64,000 nt of DNA from Butyrivibrio sp. AC2005 (GCF_000424145.1 NZ_KE384137.1:555740-619739); one strand, 5' to 3'; positions 36,592 to 45,913 are shown, counted from the stretch's first letter. Program-made: numbers and translations. The notes: generated by a model not told the origin, from the letters alone.

Positions 36592-36626
36592 GAATTCCAA
36601 CTTCTTTACCCGAAAGTTGGAATCCA
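36592..36626 (-). terminator. Intrinsic terminator after the alpha-galactosidase operon
   Basis: On the minus strand GGATTCCAACTT pairs with AAGTTGGAATTC across a 10-base loop and is followed by ATTTTTTT. It closes the operon that starts with the binding protein. Confidence 0.85.
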
Positions 36627-36673
36627 TTTTAAAGCTATATTTTAAGCTCATATATAAATAGATTACTAATGAT

Positions 36674-38926
36674 TTAAACCTTCTTTAAATGTATCTGTAC
36701 AGAAGGATATACTCCATACAAGGGATCCAGTGCCAATCCGCCATTCATAAGTGCGTTTCCTGAATACGTAGCTTTTACCTTCTCCTCTTTTAACATAATC
36801 CCGGCTTCGGCAGGTACATCATCTACAGATGAAAAAATATTATCAATCTCATACTCTCCATAAGGATCAAGACCGCAAAGCTTCACATAAGGAATTTCAG
36901 GATTAGCACGAACATCAGTAACCACAAGGCTAAGAAGCGCCTCTTTCTTATCCATTGAAACAAATTGCCATGAAGTGAAATACTTCTCCGTTTCCTCATC
37001 GGATATCCTGTAGTATCTGCCTCTCTGAATAAGATCATAGTATCTGTTAAAAATGCTAATCTCTTTCTTTATCTCATCCTTCTCATCATTCGTAAGTTTT
37101 CTTGGATCAAGCTCATACCCAAAAGTTCCGGACATGGCAACTATTGCCCTTGTTCTGAAAGGAACAACTCGTCCATTCTGATGATTGGGAGATGCTGACA
37201 CATGAGCCCCCATGGTGCTTATAGGATAACCATAGCCTGTTCCCTTCTGAATTTTCAAACGGTTAATTGCCTCACTGTTGTCCGAACACCATATCTGTGG
37301 TGAATAGAAAAGCATTCCGGCATCGAATCTTCCGCCACCACCTGAGCAGCCTTCAATCATTATATGAGGATAGTTTTTCCTGATTCTTGAAAGAAGGTCA
37401 TAAGTTCCAAGCATAAATCTGTGAGCTGTTTCCCCCTGTCTGTCAGCTGGAAGCGCATTTGAATAAATATTTGCCATGGACCTGTTGTAGTCCCACTTTA
37501 TATAGGAAAGCTTTGCAGAATCAATAACCTTCGTCATGCTCTCGTAAATGTAGTCGACAACTTCTTTTCTGGACATATCGAGAACCAGCTGATTTCTTCC
37601 CATTACAGGAGCTCTGTCAGGATCTCTAAGTGCCCAGTCAGGATGATTTCTGAAGAGATCAGAATCCTCGTTCACCATCTCAGGTTCAAACCAGAGTCCG
37701 AATTTCATACCAAGAGAATCTGCATGGTCAGCAATACTCTTTATTCCACCCGGAAGCTTTTTGTCATTTACAAACCAGTCTCCAAGGCCACTGTTGTCAT
37801 CATCTCTTTTCCCAAACCAGCCATCATCAAGCACGAACATCTCAATGCCGGCATCGTGAGCAGCATCAATAATCTCAAGGATACTCTTTTCGTTAAAGCT
37901 AAAATAAGTTCCCTCCCAGTTATTGATCAGGACTGGCCTCTTAACATCACGAAATTCTTTAGGACAGATATTTTCAAGAATTATTCTGTGATACAGATAG
38001 CTAAGCTCATTAAGGCCACCATCGGTGTAGGCCATTATAACTTCGGGAGTTACAAAGCTATCATTTTTGTTAAGAAGCCATGAAAATCCTTCACTTCCGA
38101 TTCCGCTCACAACTCTGATACTTCCTGCCTGGTCAACCTCTATTTCCTCTGCGTGATTGCCGGAATACATAAGCATAAATCCATAGCATTCACCATGATT
38201 CTCAGTCGCATCATGGTCACACAGAATAACAAAAGGGTTATTGTGGTGTGAACTTGTGCCACGCTTAGAACCCACAACATGAATGTCATGAGTAAGGGAT
38301 ACTCTCTCGTGTTGTCTCTCCATTGCATGTCTTCCGTGAAAATGGATGAGATCCATTTTCTTATGAAGAAGATCAACGGACATAGAAGCTGCCTTTGTAA
38401 GCCTGATGGGATTATCTGATACATTTTTGATCACAACAGATCTTGTGATAATATCCTTTTTGTCAAACACACTATATATAAGTGAAGCCTCGATGAGTGC
38501 TGTTTTATCCTCCAGTATAATCTCCAGAGTGGAAACGCTGTCCTTCTCTCCTCTAACATAGGGCAGGTTTTCAAGCTCATTTTTTCCTTCTATGACAACA
38601 TGACTCTTGTATCTAAGATCCAGCGTTCTACTTCCATTATCAAGAATTACTCCGACAGCATTAACCCTGAAATCTCCGGCACCATATGTGCCGTATTCAA
38701 GAGGAAGTGTATCAGGCGACACTCCTCTTCTATTTCTTCCCTCATACGTATTTCCTGAAAAACCTCTGTCAACCTCTTTAATGAGAAATGACATATCAGT
38801 CTTGCCCACAGGTGAACCATAGTAGGTATGAAGCAACATACCATACTCGTTTATTTTCATCTGGTACTCAGTATTACTTGTTGTCAGGAAAAATACTTTG
38901 CTTTTTTCATCAAAAACTATAGCCAT
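36674..38926 (-). CDS. Alpha-galactosidase, GH36
   Basis: 750 residues, the full length of group I GH36 enzymes. The nucleophile is Asp479 in 'YIKWDYNRSM' and the acid/base is Asp549 in 'WCSDNSEA', nearly the same positions as in the Geobacillus enzyme (478 and 548). 'VLDDGWFG' and 'KFGLWFEPEMV' are further active-site segments. It removes alpha-1,6-galactose from melibiose, raffinose or stachyose. No signal peptide, so it acts in the cytoplasm on sugars imported by the ABC system encoded just upstream (16 bp away). GAGGTGAT precedes the ATG. Confidence 0.96.
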   Translation of the reverse strand: MAIVFDEKSKVFFLTTSNTEYQMKINEYGMLLHTYYGSPVGKTDMSFLIKEVDRGFSGNTYEGRNRRGVSPDTLPLEYGTYGAGDFRVNAVGVILDNGSRTLDLRYKSHVVIEGKNELENLPYVRGEKDSVSTLEIILEDKTALIEASLIYSVFDKKDIITRSVVIKNVSDNPIRLTKAASMSVDLLHKKMDLIHFHGRHAMERQHERVSLTHDIHVVGSKRGTSSHHNNPFVILCDHDATENHGECYGFMLMYSGNHAEEIEVDQAGSIRVVSGIGSEGFSWLLNKNDSFVTPEVIMAYTDGGLNELSYLYHRIILENICPKEFRDVKRPVLINNWEGTYFSFNEKSILEIIDAAHDAGIEMFVLDDGWFGKRDDDNSGLGDWFVNDKKLPGGIKSIADHADSLGMKFGLWFEPEMVNEDSDLFRNHPDWALRDPDRAPVMGRNQLVLDMSRKEVVDYIYESMTKVIDSAKLSYIKWDYNRSMANIYSNALPADRQGETAHRFMLGTYDLLSRIRKNYPHIMIEGCSGGGGRFDAGMLFYSPQIWCSDNSEAINRLKIQKGTGYGYPISTMGAHVSASPNHQNGRVVPFRTRAIVAMSGTFGYELDPRKLTNDEKDEIKKEISIFNRYYDLIQRGRYYRISDEETEKYFTSWQFVSMDKKEALLSLVVTDVRANPEIPYVKLCGLDPYGEYEIDNIFSSVDDVPAEAGIMLKEEKVKATYSGNALMNGGLALDPLYGVYPSVQIHLKKV

Positions 38927-38942
38927 TTTTTATCACCTCGCA

Positions 38943-39785
38943 TCAGAGTTTTCCACCTGATGTTGCAATTCCTTCCACAAACTGCTTCTGGAATATTATG
39001 TAAATTATTATCATAGGAACAATTGCAAGTACAGCTGAAGCCATCATTGCGGGATAGTCACTTCCATACTGTCCCTGCATTTTAGCAAGACCTGCACTAA
39101 GTGTTGTTGTCTGCGCGTTAGTACAAACAATCATGGGCCACATGAGATCCTTAAATGCAAACAGTGCTGTAAAGATTCCCAGTGAGATCATAGATGATCT
39201 TGTGAGAGGCATCATAATAAAAAGAAATGTCTGACCTATATTACAGCCATCAATAGCCGCTGCCTCTTCCAAGTCCTTGGGAAGGCTCTGGTATCCTGTT
39301 TTTAACAGGTATGTTCCAAAGGCTGTCACAAGACCGGGAAGTACCAGACCTGCCGTGGAATTTAATATATGAAGCTTTGAAGCCATAAGGTACTGAGGAA
39401 TAATGAAAATCTGGGAAGGAATCATCATCTGGATAAGAACCAGTGAAAACATAAACTTTTTACCCGGAAATTCAAGTCTTCCAAAAGCATATCCTGCCAT
39501 GGTGGCTGTGAGACATGCACAGACAACACGGAAGAAAATAAACAAAATTGTATTTTTATAGAGCGTAACAAAATTGTAGCTCTTCCAGACTGTGGCAAAG
39601 TTCTCAAAGTGCCACCCATGTGCCGGCAGAATATAAAAAGGGTTTACCGAAATGGCTTCCTGATTTGTTTTAAGTGCAGTAAGTATCATCCATACAAACG
39701 GCACCAGCATAATTATCGAAAAAACTATAAGTACTGTATATGTAAGTATCTTGTTCCTTACATATTTCTTTTTCATGCTATCCAT
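38943..39785 (-). CDS. Carbohydrate ABC transporter permease (MalG/MsmG type)
   Basis: 280 residues with six membrane helices. The cytoplasmic coupling loop 'EEAAAIDGCNIGQTFLFIMMP' is the EAA motif that docks to the ATPase. It is the second permease of the operon with the binding protein and GH36. The ATPase is not encoded here; as in many Firmicutes, a shared MsmK-like ATPase elsewhere probably powers it. AGGA lies eight bases before the ATG. Confidence 0.94.
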   Translation of the reverse strand: MDSMKKKYVRNKILTYTVLIVFSIIMLVPFVWMILTALKTNQEAISVNPFYILPAHGWHFENFATVWKSYNFVTLYKNTILFIFFRVVCACLTATMAGYAFGRLEFPGKKFMFSLVLIQMMIPSQIFIIPQYLMASKLHILNSTAGLVLPGLVTAFGTYLLKTGYQSLPKDLEEAAAIDGCNIGQTFLFIMMPLTRSSMISLGIFTALFAFKDLMWPMIVCTNAQTTTLSAGLAKMQGQYGSDYPAMMASAVLAIVPMIIIYIIFQKQFVEGIATSGGKL

Positions 39786-39800
39786 AACATGGTTCCTTTC

Positions 39801-40691
39801 TTAATTATAGAATACGATCTTCTTTTCGAGTTTCTGAAGAAATACGGTGGTTATCATAATAAATACAACAAGTACAACAACAATTGCTGCGCCGTATCCA
39901 CGATTACTGTTTGTAAATGCATATGTATAGAACAGATAAACAATGGACTGTGTCTTGTTAAGTGCAAGATTTGTTTTATCCATTACCATGAACATAAGAT
40001 CAAATACAGTCAGAGCACCGATAATTCTTGTCTGTACGATAAAGAAAGTCGTAGGACTAAGAAGCGGAACCGTTATGTTGAAAAACTGAGAAATTGCAGA
40101 TGCACCGTCAATCTGAGCTGCCTCATAATAGTCAGCGGGAATCTCCTGCAGACCACCAATGAACAGAACCATATTATATCCGATGATTGACCATACACCT
40201 ATAATTCCTACACTGATCCAGGCAATGTTCGGATCAGAAATCCATGCAACATTTGTATGGAGAAAGTTGTTCAAAAGACCAAACTGCTGGTTGTAAAGCC
40301 ATTTCCAAACCATAGCAACCGCAGCAGGTGCACAAACCATAGGGAGGAAAAACAGAGTACGGAAGAACCCTTTTCCCGGAAGCTTTTTCTGCAGAAGAAC
40401 AGCAAGAATAAGAGCAATTACTATTCCAAGCGGAACTTCAACTATCGCATATTTCACAGTGTTCCAAAGTGACTGCCAGGTTTCTGTGTTGCCAAGAACG
40501 GCCTGATAGTTTGCGAGGCCAACAAATTTGTTCCCTTTTCCGAAATCTCCGGTCTTGCATAGAGACTGATATACTGTGTTTATCGCCGGATAAAAGTTAA
40601 GTATTATCAGTCCAAGCATTGTAGGGGTTATAAATGCCCATCCCCATATGGCCTGTCTTTTTTGCGACGGGGTCATTTTCCCTTTACTCAT
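39801..40691 (-). CDS. Carbohydrate ABC transporter permease (MalF/MsmF type)
   Basis: 296 residues, six helices. The start is set at 'MSKGKMTPSQKRQ', with AAGGAG nine bases upstream, just after the intercistronic stem-loop; an upstream in-frame ATG at 40748 would run through that hairpin. The EAA loop is 'YYEAAQIDGASAISQFFNITVP'. It forms the membrane channel with the MalG-type partner encoded 15 bp downstream. Confidence 0.93.
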   Translation of the reverse strand: MSKGKMTPSQKRQAIWGWAFITPTMLGLIILNFYPAINTVYQSLCKTGDFGKGNKFVGLANYQAVLGNTETWQSLWNTVKYAIVEVPLGIVIALILAVLLQKKLPGKGFFRTLFFLPMVCAPAAVAMVWKWLYNQQFGLLNNFLHTNVAWISDPNIAWISVGIIGVWSIIGYNMVLFIGGLQEIPADYYEAAQIDGASAISQFFNITVPLLSPTTFFIVQTRIIGALTVFDLMFMVMDKTNLALNKTQSIVYLFYTYAFTNSNRGYGAAIVVVLVVFIMITTVFLQKLEKKIVFYN

Positions 40692-40709
40692 AATCTTTTT
40701 CTCCTTAAA

Positions 40710-40737
40710 TTGCCTCTTTGCTTTCGCAAAGAGGCAA
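40710..40737 (-). other. Stem-loop between binding-protein and permease genes
   Basis: A 12-bp perfect stem, TTGCCTCTTTGC / GCAAAGAGGCAA, with a 4-base loop and no U-tract, ends just before the permease ribosome site. Such hairpins commonly protect the upstream binding-protein mRNA and lower permease expression, giving an excess of binding protein. Confidence 0.75.
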
Positions 40738-40767
40738 GTCATTAACATTAAGTGTGTCCGTTATAAA

Positions 40768-42147
40768 TTACTCAGCTGCAATAGCATCCTCAATAATCTT
40801 CTGTGCATTATCACAAGCTGTTCTCATTACTTCAGGATCCTCCGGATTCTGCCAAGCATCAAGGAAACCGCCTGCCTGCTGAAGAGCATCTTCCCAAACA
40901 GTTGTGTTTCTTGTGTAAGGACGGAAGAACAGATCTCCCTCTTCCTCAGCTCTTACGAATGCAGAAACGTCCATTCCTTCAAAAGCACCTGAGAAATCTT
41001 CTGAAACTCCCTTCATGCCACCCATTGTTACACCAAGCTCAGCCTGCTTCTTCTGGCCTTCCTCTGAGCAGAAGTAAGCGATGAGATCATAACAAGCCTT
41101 AGGATCTGCTACATTCGCATTAGCTGCCCATCCAAGTCCGTTATAAGCTGAGTAACGCTCGCCTGCATCACAGGTTCCGTTTCCGTTAACATCTGCATAA
41201 GGAAGCATTGCCCATGCATAATCTGCATGATTTTCTGCTGTATAGAAGGAATTGATCATCCATGAACCCTGTGTGATCATTGCAGTTTTGCCTGACATGA
41301 AGAGTGAATCTGTACCTGTCTCAGCAACTACTGACTGAGGAGCACCAACTGTAAGAAGCTGTCTGCACATCTCCATACCAGCCTTACCTTCCTCAGAACC
41401 GATTGTTGTACCCTTGTGGTCATCTGTGATAACCTGAGCACCAAAATCGTAAACGAGGTTATACCAGCCATCCTGGTTGTTTGAAGTATTCATAGCCATA
41501 CCATATACTTCACCGTTTGAACCCTCTGTGATCTTCTTAGCTGCTTCATACATGTCATTCCATGTCCAGTCGTCTGTAGGATAATCCACGCCATACTGAT
41601 CAAAGATTGCTTTGTTGTAAAGAAGAGCGATTGTGTCGTGATCCTTGGGAAGTGCATACTGTTTTCCATTGCTGTTGTAAAGATTCCAAACGCCTTCATA
41701 GTAGTTAGCCTGATCAATAGTAGCATCATTTGCGATGTAGTCTGTAAGATCAAGAAGAATCTCATTCTCCATGTACATCTGTGCTGTATTTGAGTGCATC
41801 CAGAATACGTCAGGCATCTCTCCACCTGAAGCACCAGCCTCAAGAAGTGTCCAATAGTTATCCCAGTCAACAACTTCTACAGAAACCTTAACTCCTGATT
41901 TAGCCGTCCAGTCATCGGCAATCTGCTGAATGCCTGCCTGCTGATTTGAATCCCAGATGTTGATTGTGATCTGATCTGTTGTATATCCACCTTCAGAGCT
42001 TTCAGCTGCTGTATCTGTACTCTCAGTAGCCTCTGTTTTTTCTGAATTTGCTGCTCCGTTATCTCCTGAATTAGATGAGCCGCCGCATCCGATCATACCA
42101 GTTGCCATTACAGTACTAAGTACAAGTGCCAATACTTTCTTTTTCAT
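40768..42147 (-). CDS. Extracellular sugar-binding lipoprotein (MsmE-like)
   Basis: About 459 residues. The lipoprotein signal ends in 'GMIGCGG', followed by a Ser/Glu/Thr linker and a family 1 solute-binding protein fold ('ITINIWDSNQQAGIQQIADDW', 'GEMPDVFWMHSNTAQMYMEN', 'GLGWAANANVADPKA'). It delivers sugar, by context alpha-galactosides, to the two permeases. GGAGG lies six bases before 'MKKKVLALVLS'; the ORF extends 44 codons further upstream but without a ribosome site. First gene of the operon, divergent from its likely AraC regulator. Confidence 0.93.
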   Translation of the reverse strand: MKKKVLALVLSTVMATGMIGCGGSSNSGDNGAANSEKTEATESTDTAAESSEGGYTTDQITINIWDSNQQAGIQQIADDWTAKSGVKVSVEVVDWDNYWTLLEAGASGGEMPDVFWMHSNTAQMYMENEILLDLTDYIANDATIDQANYYEGVWNLYNSNGKQYALPKDHDTIALLYNKAIFDQYGVDYPTDDWTWNDMYEAAKKITEGSNGEVYGMAMNTSNNQDGWYNLVYDFGAQVITDDHKGTTIGSEEGKAGMEMCRQLLTVGAPQSVVAETGTDSLFMSGKTAMITQGSWMINSFYTAENHADYAWAMLPYADVNGNGTCDAGERYSAYNGLGWAANANVADPKACYDLIAYFCSEEGQKKQAELGVTMGGMKGVSEDFSGAFEGMDVSAFVRAEEEGDLFFRPYTRNTTVWEDALQQAGGFLDAWQNPEDPEVMRTACDNAQKIIEDAIAAE

Positions 42148-42205
42148 TTTTGTCCTCCAATTTTGTTGCGGTAACATCTTCCTTTTGTTATCCGCACCCT
42201 TGTTT

Positions 42206-42219
42206 TTTGTTTCAACAAA
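42206..42219. promoter_or_regulatory. Palindrome in the divergent msm-like control region
   Basis: TTTGTTTCAACAAA, two 6-base arms around TC, lies between the binding-protein and AraC genes. It could be part of an operator; it does not match a catabolite-response element. The 150-bp region otherwise shows only AT-rich short repeats (TGTTATTATGTTATTA). Confidence 0.3.
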
Positions 42220-42297
42220 TGCAATTCTAATCTCCCACAGATAATAATTACATGTTATTATGTTATTAGAATTTGTCATTTTGTGAGGTGGATTAAA

Positions 42298-43161
42298 ATG
42301 GATACTTCCGAAAACGGTTTAGGTTTTGATTTTTGTGCCTTTCTGGATTACGACAAAAGCGCTGAAGTGCGTCTTTACGAGATAGGAAATTACAAATGTG
42401 AACCAGGGTATTCTTATGGACCTGTTGTACGCCCTCGTGGCATTTTGCATTATGTGATATCAGGAAAAGGCAAGCTCCGAATAATGAACAAAGAGTATAA
42501 GATACATGAAAACCAGCTTTTCTATATACCAGCCGATATCATGGCATATTATGAAGCAGATCATGATAATCCGTGGGAATATATGTGGACCCATATTGGC
42601 GGTGCTGTAATACTCGAAGTCTTAAAGGATTGTCAGCTTGATGAATATAATCCTGTTAAAGATATCGTATCTCCTAAGGGCAAATATTTTCGCAGTCTTT
42701 TTGACATTTTATCTGATATATTTAACGACTATGAAAGTGAATACTACTGTATATCCAGAACCTATGAAATGATGGATTATTTTAAGAGAGCTTACGTATC
42801 CGAAACCAAAAAGACCAGCGAAAGCCTGCAGCTTCAGTACGTCCGCACTATCATCAAATTCATTCAGCTAAAGTTTTCAGAGGATATTCATGTTGATGAC
42901 ATCGCTTTGACCTGCGGTTTAAACCGAAGCTATCTTTCAAGACTTTTTCATGAAGCAACCGGCACGACCATAAAAGATTACCTTCAGTCCTATCGTATGC
43001 AGGCTGCAGAAAATATGCTAAAAAATACCGACAGCACTATACAATACATTGCATACGCTGTCGGCTATAATGACATATTCACCTTTTCAAAGGCTTTCAA
43101 AAAACATACAGGTTGTTCTCCCAGTGCCTTCAGGAACAAGACAAAAGAACCGTCCCCGTGA
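42298..43161 (+). CDS. AraC-family regulator of the alpha-galactoside operon (MsmR-like)
   Basis: About 287 residues: an N-terminal cupin sensor ('RGILHYVISGKGKLRI', 'YKIHENQLFYIPADIMAYYEA', 'WEYMWTHIGG') and a C-terminal double helix-turn-helix ('IHVDDIALTCGLNRSYLSRLF', 'STIQYIAYAVGYNDIFTFSKAF'). This is the MsmR/RafR arrangement, an activator that binds the imported sugar. It is divergently transcribed from the transporter. GAGGTGG lies six bases before the chosen ATG; a GTG at 42283 overlaps that site. The last codons (TKEPSP) and the stop lie inside a G-rich dispersed repeat, so the natural C-terminus may have been replaced. Confidence 0.92.
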   Translation: MDTSENGLGFDFCAFLDYDKSAEVRLYEIGNYKCEPGYSYGPVVRPRGILHYVISGKGKLRIMNKEYKIHENQLFYIPADIMAYYEADHDNPWEYMWTHIGGAVILEVLKDCQLDEYNPVKDIVSPKGKYFRSLFDILSDIFNDYESEYYCISRTYEMMDYFKRAYVSETKKTSESLQLQYVRTIIKFIQLKFSEDIHVDDIALTCGLNRSYLSRLFHEATGTTIKDYLQSYRMQAAENMLKNTDSTIQYIAYAVGYNDIFTFSKAFKKHTGCSPSAFRNKTKEPSP

Positions 43162-43170
43162 CTTAGTCAC
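43142..43170 (-). repeat. G-rich dispersed repeat, copy C, at the end of the AraC gene
   Basis: CAAAAGAACCGTCCCC is the exact inverse of the 16-mer at 28539-28554. It is followed by the palindrome GTGACTTAGTCAC, which carries the AraC stop and the stop of the convergent CDF gene. Confidence 0.6.
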
Positions 43171-44272
43171 TAAAGTCGCGGTCCATATTTATTTTGAAAT
43201 CATACTGCGGATAAACTGCTTTCAGTTCGGATATTACGTCCTGATGCAGCTTTTCCTTGTCTTTTTCCTTGAATGAAATTACCATATCGAATGCTACAAT
43301 GTTCTTTATTTCATCAAGGTAAAAGCCGTGAATCTGCTTTATGTTTTCATGGTTTCCTATAATGTTTCTAACAATTACATTTCTAAGTTTTCCTGCTGCT
43401 GAACTATCTGAGTTTTGGGAATATATGCTTATTCCCTCAATCGCAACTCCATGTTCTTCATATACTTTTGCAGCAATCTGTCTCTGAAGCTGATCAAGTC
43501 TGTAAATTGTGATATTATCAGGAACCTCAATATGAACTGAACCTATATATCTGTCCGGACCGTAATTGTGCAGAAGAAGGTCATATGCTCCCTGCACCTC
43601 CGGAAATGAAGCTATCGTCTTCTTTATCTCGCTTGAAAGTTCAAGATCTACTCTTTCACCAAGAATTAGTGATAAGTTGTCACGAAGCATTTCAAGACCT
43701 GCTTTGATAATTACAATTGAAATAACAGCGCCAAGCCAGGCTTCAAGGCTCACCTTTGTGATTATAAAAATAATAGCAGCAAGAAGTGTCGATGCAGAGA
43801 TGACTGAATCCAGCTTTGCATCCTCACCCGATGCTACAAGTGATTCGGAATTAACGCTTTCTCCAACCTTTTTCACATAGGTTCCGAGAACTATCTTTAC
43901 CACTATTGCAACTGCTACGATTACAAGGGAGGAAGTCTGATATGAAGGAAGTTCAGGATTAATTATCTTTTTAATAGATTCCACAAACGAAGTTATTCCT
44001 GCATACAGAACGATTACAGAAATAAGAGCCGCGCTTAGATATTCGATTCTTCCGTAACCAAGAGGATGCTTTTTGTCAGGTTCTTTCCCTGCAAGTTTGG
44101 TTCCAATGATGGTAATTACCGATGATAACGCATCGCTAAGATTATTGACTGCATCAAGAACAATTGCGATAGATCCCGATACTATGCCAACTCCTGCCTT
44201 AAAACCGGCAAGAAGAATGTTGGTTACTATACCTATGATACTTGTTTTAATAATTGTGCTGTTTCTATCCAT
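43163..44272 (-). CDS. Cation diffusion facilitator (CDF) transporter, paralog 2
   Basis: 369 residues, closely parallel to the CDF gene at 17457 along its whole length, including the extra C-terminal domain ('HGFYLDEIKNIVAFDMVISF' here, 'HGIHIDKEKKQIDLDIIISF' there). Helix 2 carries 'IVLDAVNNLSDA' and helix 5 'ASGEDAKLDSVISA', supplying the metal-site aspartates. 'LLLHNYGPDRYIGSVHIEV' is shared with the paralog. It should export a divalent cation. The stop is one base from the convergent AraC stop, so no terminator separates them. Confidence 0.9.
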   Translation of the reverse strand: MDRNSTIIKTSIIGIVTNILLAGFKAGVGIVSGSIAIVLDAVNNLSDALSSVITIIGTKLAGKEPDKKHPLGYGRIEYLSAALISVIVLYAGITSFVESIKKIINPELPSYQTSSLVIVAVAIVVKIVLGTYVKKVGESVNSESLVASGEDAKLDSVISASTLLAAIIFIITKVSLEAWLGAVISIVIIKAGLEMLRDNLSLILGERVDLELSSEIKKTIASFPEVQGAYDLLLHNYGPDRYIGSVHIEVPDNITIYRLDQLQRQIAAKVYEEHGVAIEGISIYSQNSDSSAAGKLRNVIVRNIIGNHENIKQIHGFYLDEIKNIVAFDMVISFKEKDKEKLHQDVISELKAVYPQYDFKINMDRDFSD

Positions 44273-44385
44273 GATGTAAATCCCCTTAATTATTTTAATA
44301 TGAATATATTTAGTTTTTCCTTATAAATGCTTATTTCTAATTATATTGTATATGAGATATATAGGAAAGAGTGCTGTTTAAGTAA

Positions 44386-44391
44386 TATAAT
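44386..44391 (+). promoter_or_regulatory. -10 box immediately before the Nudix start codon
   Basis: TATAAT followed by six bases and the ATG, with no ribosome site, is the same arrangement as at 17444. It suggests a leaderless transcript. No clear -35 is seen. Confidence 0.4.
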
Positions 44392-44397
44392 ATATAC

Positions 44398-44997
44398 ATG
44401 AATGCAAAAGAAATAATTGAAAAAATAGAGAATAGCAAAATAAGCATAATTCCTCCAAAAAGCTCTGCGGTTGTAATTCCTTTGATTGAAATATCAGGAG
44501 AACTTCATGTGCTTTTTGAAGTAAGGTCGCGCGATCTTCGTTTTCAACCGGGGGAAGTCTGCTTTCCGGGCGGAAGAATTGATGCGGGTGAGACTCCTTT
44601 AGAAGCAGCTGTTCGGGAGCTGTGTGAGGAGCTTAGTATTGATTTTGTTGATTTTAAGATTCTCCGTGATCTTACTCCGCTTGCAGGACCTACCGGTGCC
44701 TTGGTATATCCATTCGTCGCTCTTTTAAAGAATTATGATATGTCCTATTCCCCTGATGAAGTCGAGCGGGTGTTTACATATCCTGTTTCATATTTTGTTG
44801 AACATCCCGGTGTCAGCTATCCCATGAAAAAAACGACTGTCGCGCCTGATAATTTTCCATACCGCATGGTCACCGGTGGTACTGATACTTACAACTGGCA
44901 TGAACAGCATTATGATATGTGGATTTACGAGGACACATGTCCCGTTGTTTGGGGTTTCACCGGAAGGTTGCTTCACGCATTTTTAGAGTTGATTTGA
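44398..44997 (+). CDS. Nudix hydrolase, CoA pyrophosphatase type
   Basis: 199 residues. The CoA-specific motif upstream of the Nudix box reads 'VRSRDLRFQPGEVCFPGGRID', matching the family pattern RSxxLRxHxGQxxFPGG. The Nudix box itself is 'GGRIDAGETPLEAAVRELCEELSI'. It should split CoA or its derivatives into adenosine 3',5'-bisphosphate and 4'-phosphopantetheine. Gln-Pro replaces the usual His-x-Gly-Gln step in the NuCoA motif, so activity may be shifted. It begins next to a TATAAT box and ends 18 bp before a strong terminator. Confidence 0.87.
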   Translation: MNAKEIIEKIENSKISIIPPKSSAVVIPLIEISGELHVLFEVRSRDLRFQPGEVCFPGGRIDAGETPLEAAVRELCEELSIDFVDFKILRDLTPLAGPTGALVYPFVALLKNYDMSYSPDEVERVFTYPVSYFVEHPGVSYPMKKTTVAPDNFPYRMVTGGTDTYNWHEQHYDMWIYEDTCPVVWGFTGRLLHAFLELI

Positions 44998-45014
44998 CAT
45001 GGCCCAAATTATTA

Positions 45015-45060
45015 AAAATGGCTGTGAAATTGAATTTTCCACCAATTTCACAGCCATTTT
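45015..45060. terminator. Bidirectional intrinsic terminator
   Basis: An 18-bp perfect stem (AAAATGGCTGTGAAATTG and complement) with a 10-base loop lies between the Nudix gene and the convergent exported-protein gene at 45147. Confidence 0.85.
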
Positions 45061-45146
45061 ACTTAATATCGCTTGATTATAATCGTTTTAAAATTAATAC
45101 CACTACTACCACCGTCAACAACTGATGATAACTATAGGTCTCCCAA

Positions 45147-45704
45147 TTATCTATTGTAATCCATTGTTTTATCAATGCCATTTACATAATCATAAATGAT
45201 TTCACCATTACGGGCTGTTATAAGTACCTGCTCATGATTTGAATCATTCACAAGACTAAGATATACGTCCATATCATGAAGCTTATATGCTTCGTAATAC
45301 GTGTAGGAGGCTCCTTCCATAACACCAACCAGATAACTCCAGCCTTCTTTTGCTGTAGGATCACTATCCAGTTGAGCAAGAGCCTCATCCGCGCCCGTAT
45401 ACCACATATTGATGATTACACAATCATCCTTAACTTCAAAGGTATATCCAGCCTGATCGTTTTCACTTACACCCTGCTCCAACCCCTGCTTGGTGAATTC
45501 AATCAGTTCATCTCTAGTCATATCTTTAAAATCTTTGCCCAGTAAAGAGGCATCTTCGCTCTCTGTAACGGTCTCTGCCTCCGCTTCAGCTATACTGCCA
45601 CTAACAGAGCCTGATGTAGCATATACTTTTGTTACCGGTGCCAGTATAAGTGACATCATAACTGCCATAACAGATACTGAAATTATTCTCTTAGAAATCG
45701 TCAT
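45147..45704 (-). CDS. Small exported protein of unknown function
   Basis: 185 residues. A Sec signal peptide (MTISKRIISVSVMAVMMSLILAPVTKVYATSG) is followed by an acidic Glu/Ala/Ser linker and a ~120-residue domain ('DECVIINMWYTGA'-like, 'YLVGVMEGASYTYYEAYK'), which I cannot name. GGAGGG lies seven bases before this ATG; the frame extends upstream without a ribosome site. It is the last gene of the same-strand exported-protein cluster, 209 bp after its neighbour, so it may have its own promoter. Confidence 0.65.
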   Translation of the reverse strand: MTISKRIISVSVMAVMMSLILAPVTKVYATSGSVSGSIAEAEAETVTESEDASLLGKDFKDMTRDELIEFTKQGLEQGVSENDQAGYTFEVKDDCVIINMWYTGADEALAQLDSDPTAKEGWSYLVGVMEGASYTYYEAYKLHDMDVYLSLVNDSNHEQVLITARNGEIIYDYVNGIDKTMDYNR

Positions 45705-45913
45705 AATAAAGCCCTCCATGGATTGTACTCCAATAGACAGATATTCCATTCCCCATTCGAGTACTGAGAAACGAACTTGGTATCTGCCTGTAATTATAGA
45801 AATATACTATATCTTAAAGCCATAAACTCTATATAAAATCAGTCCGCCAATGATTTTATATATCAGAGTCTGACAGGATATATAAAACAAAACTCCTCCC
45901 AGCAATAATATTC

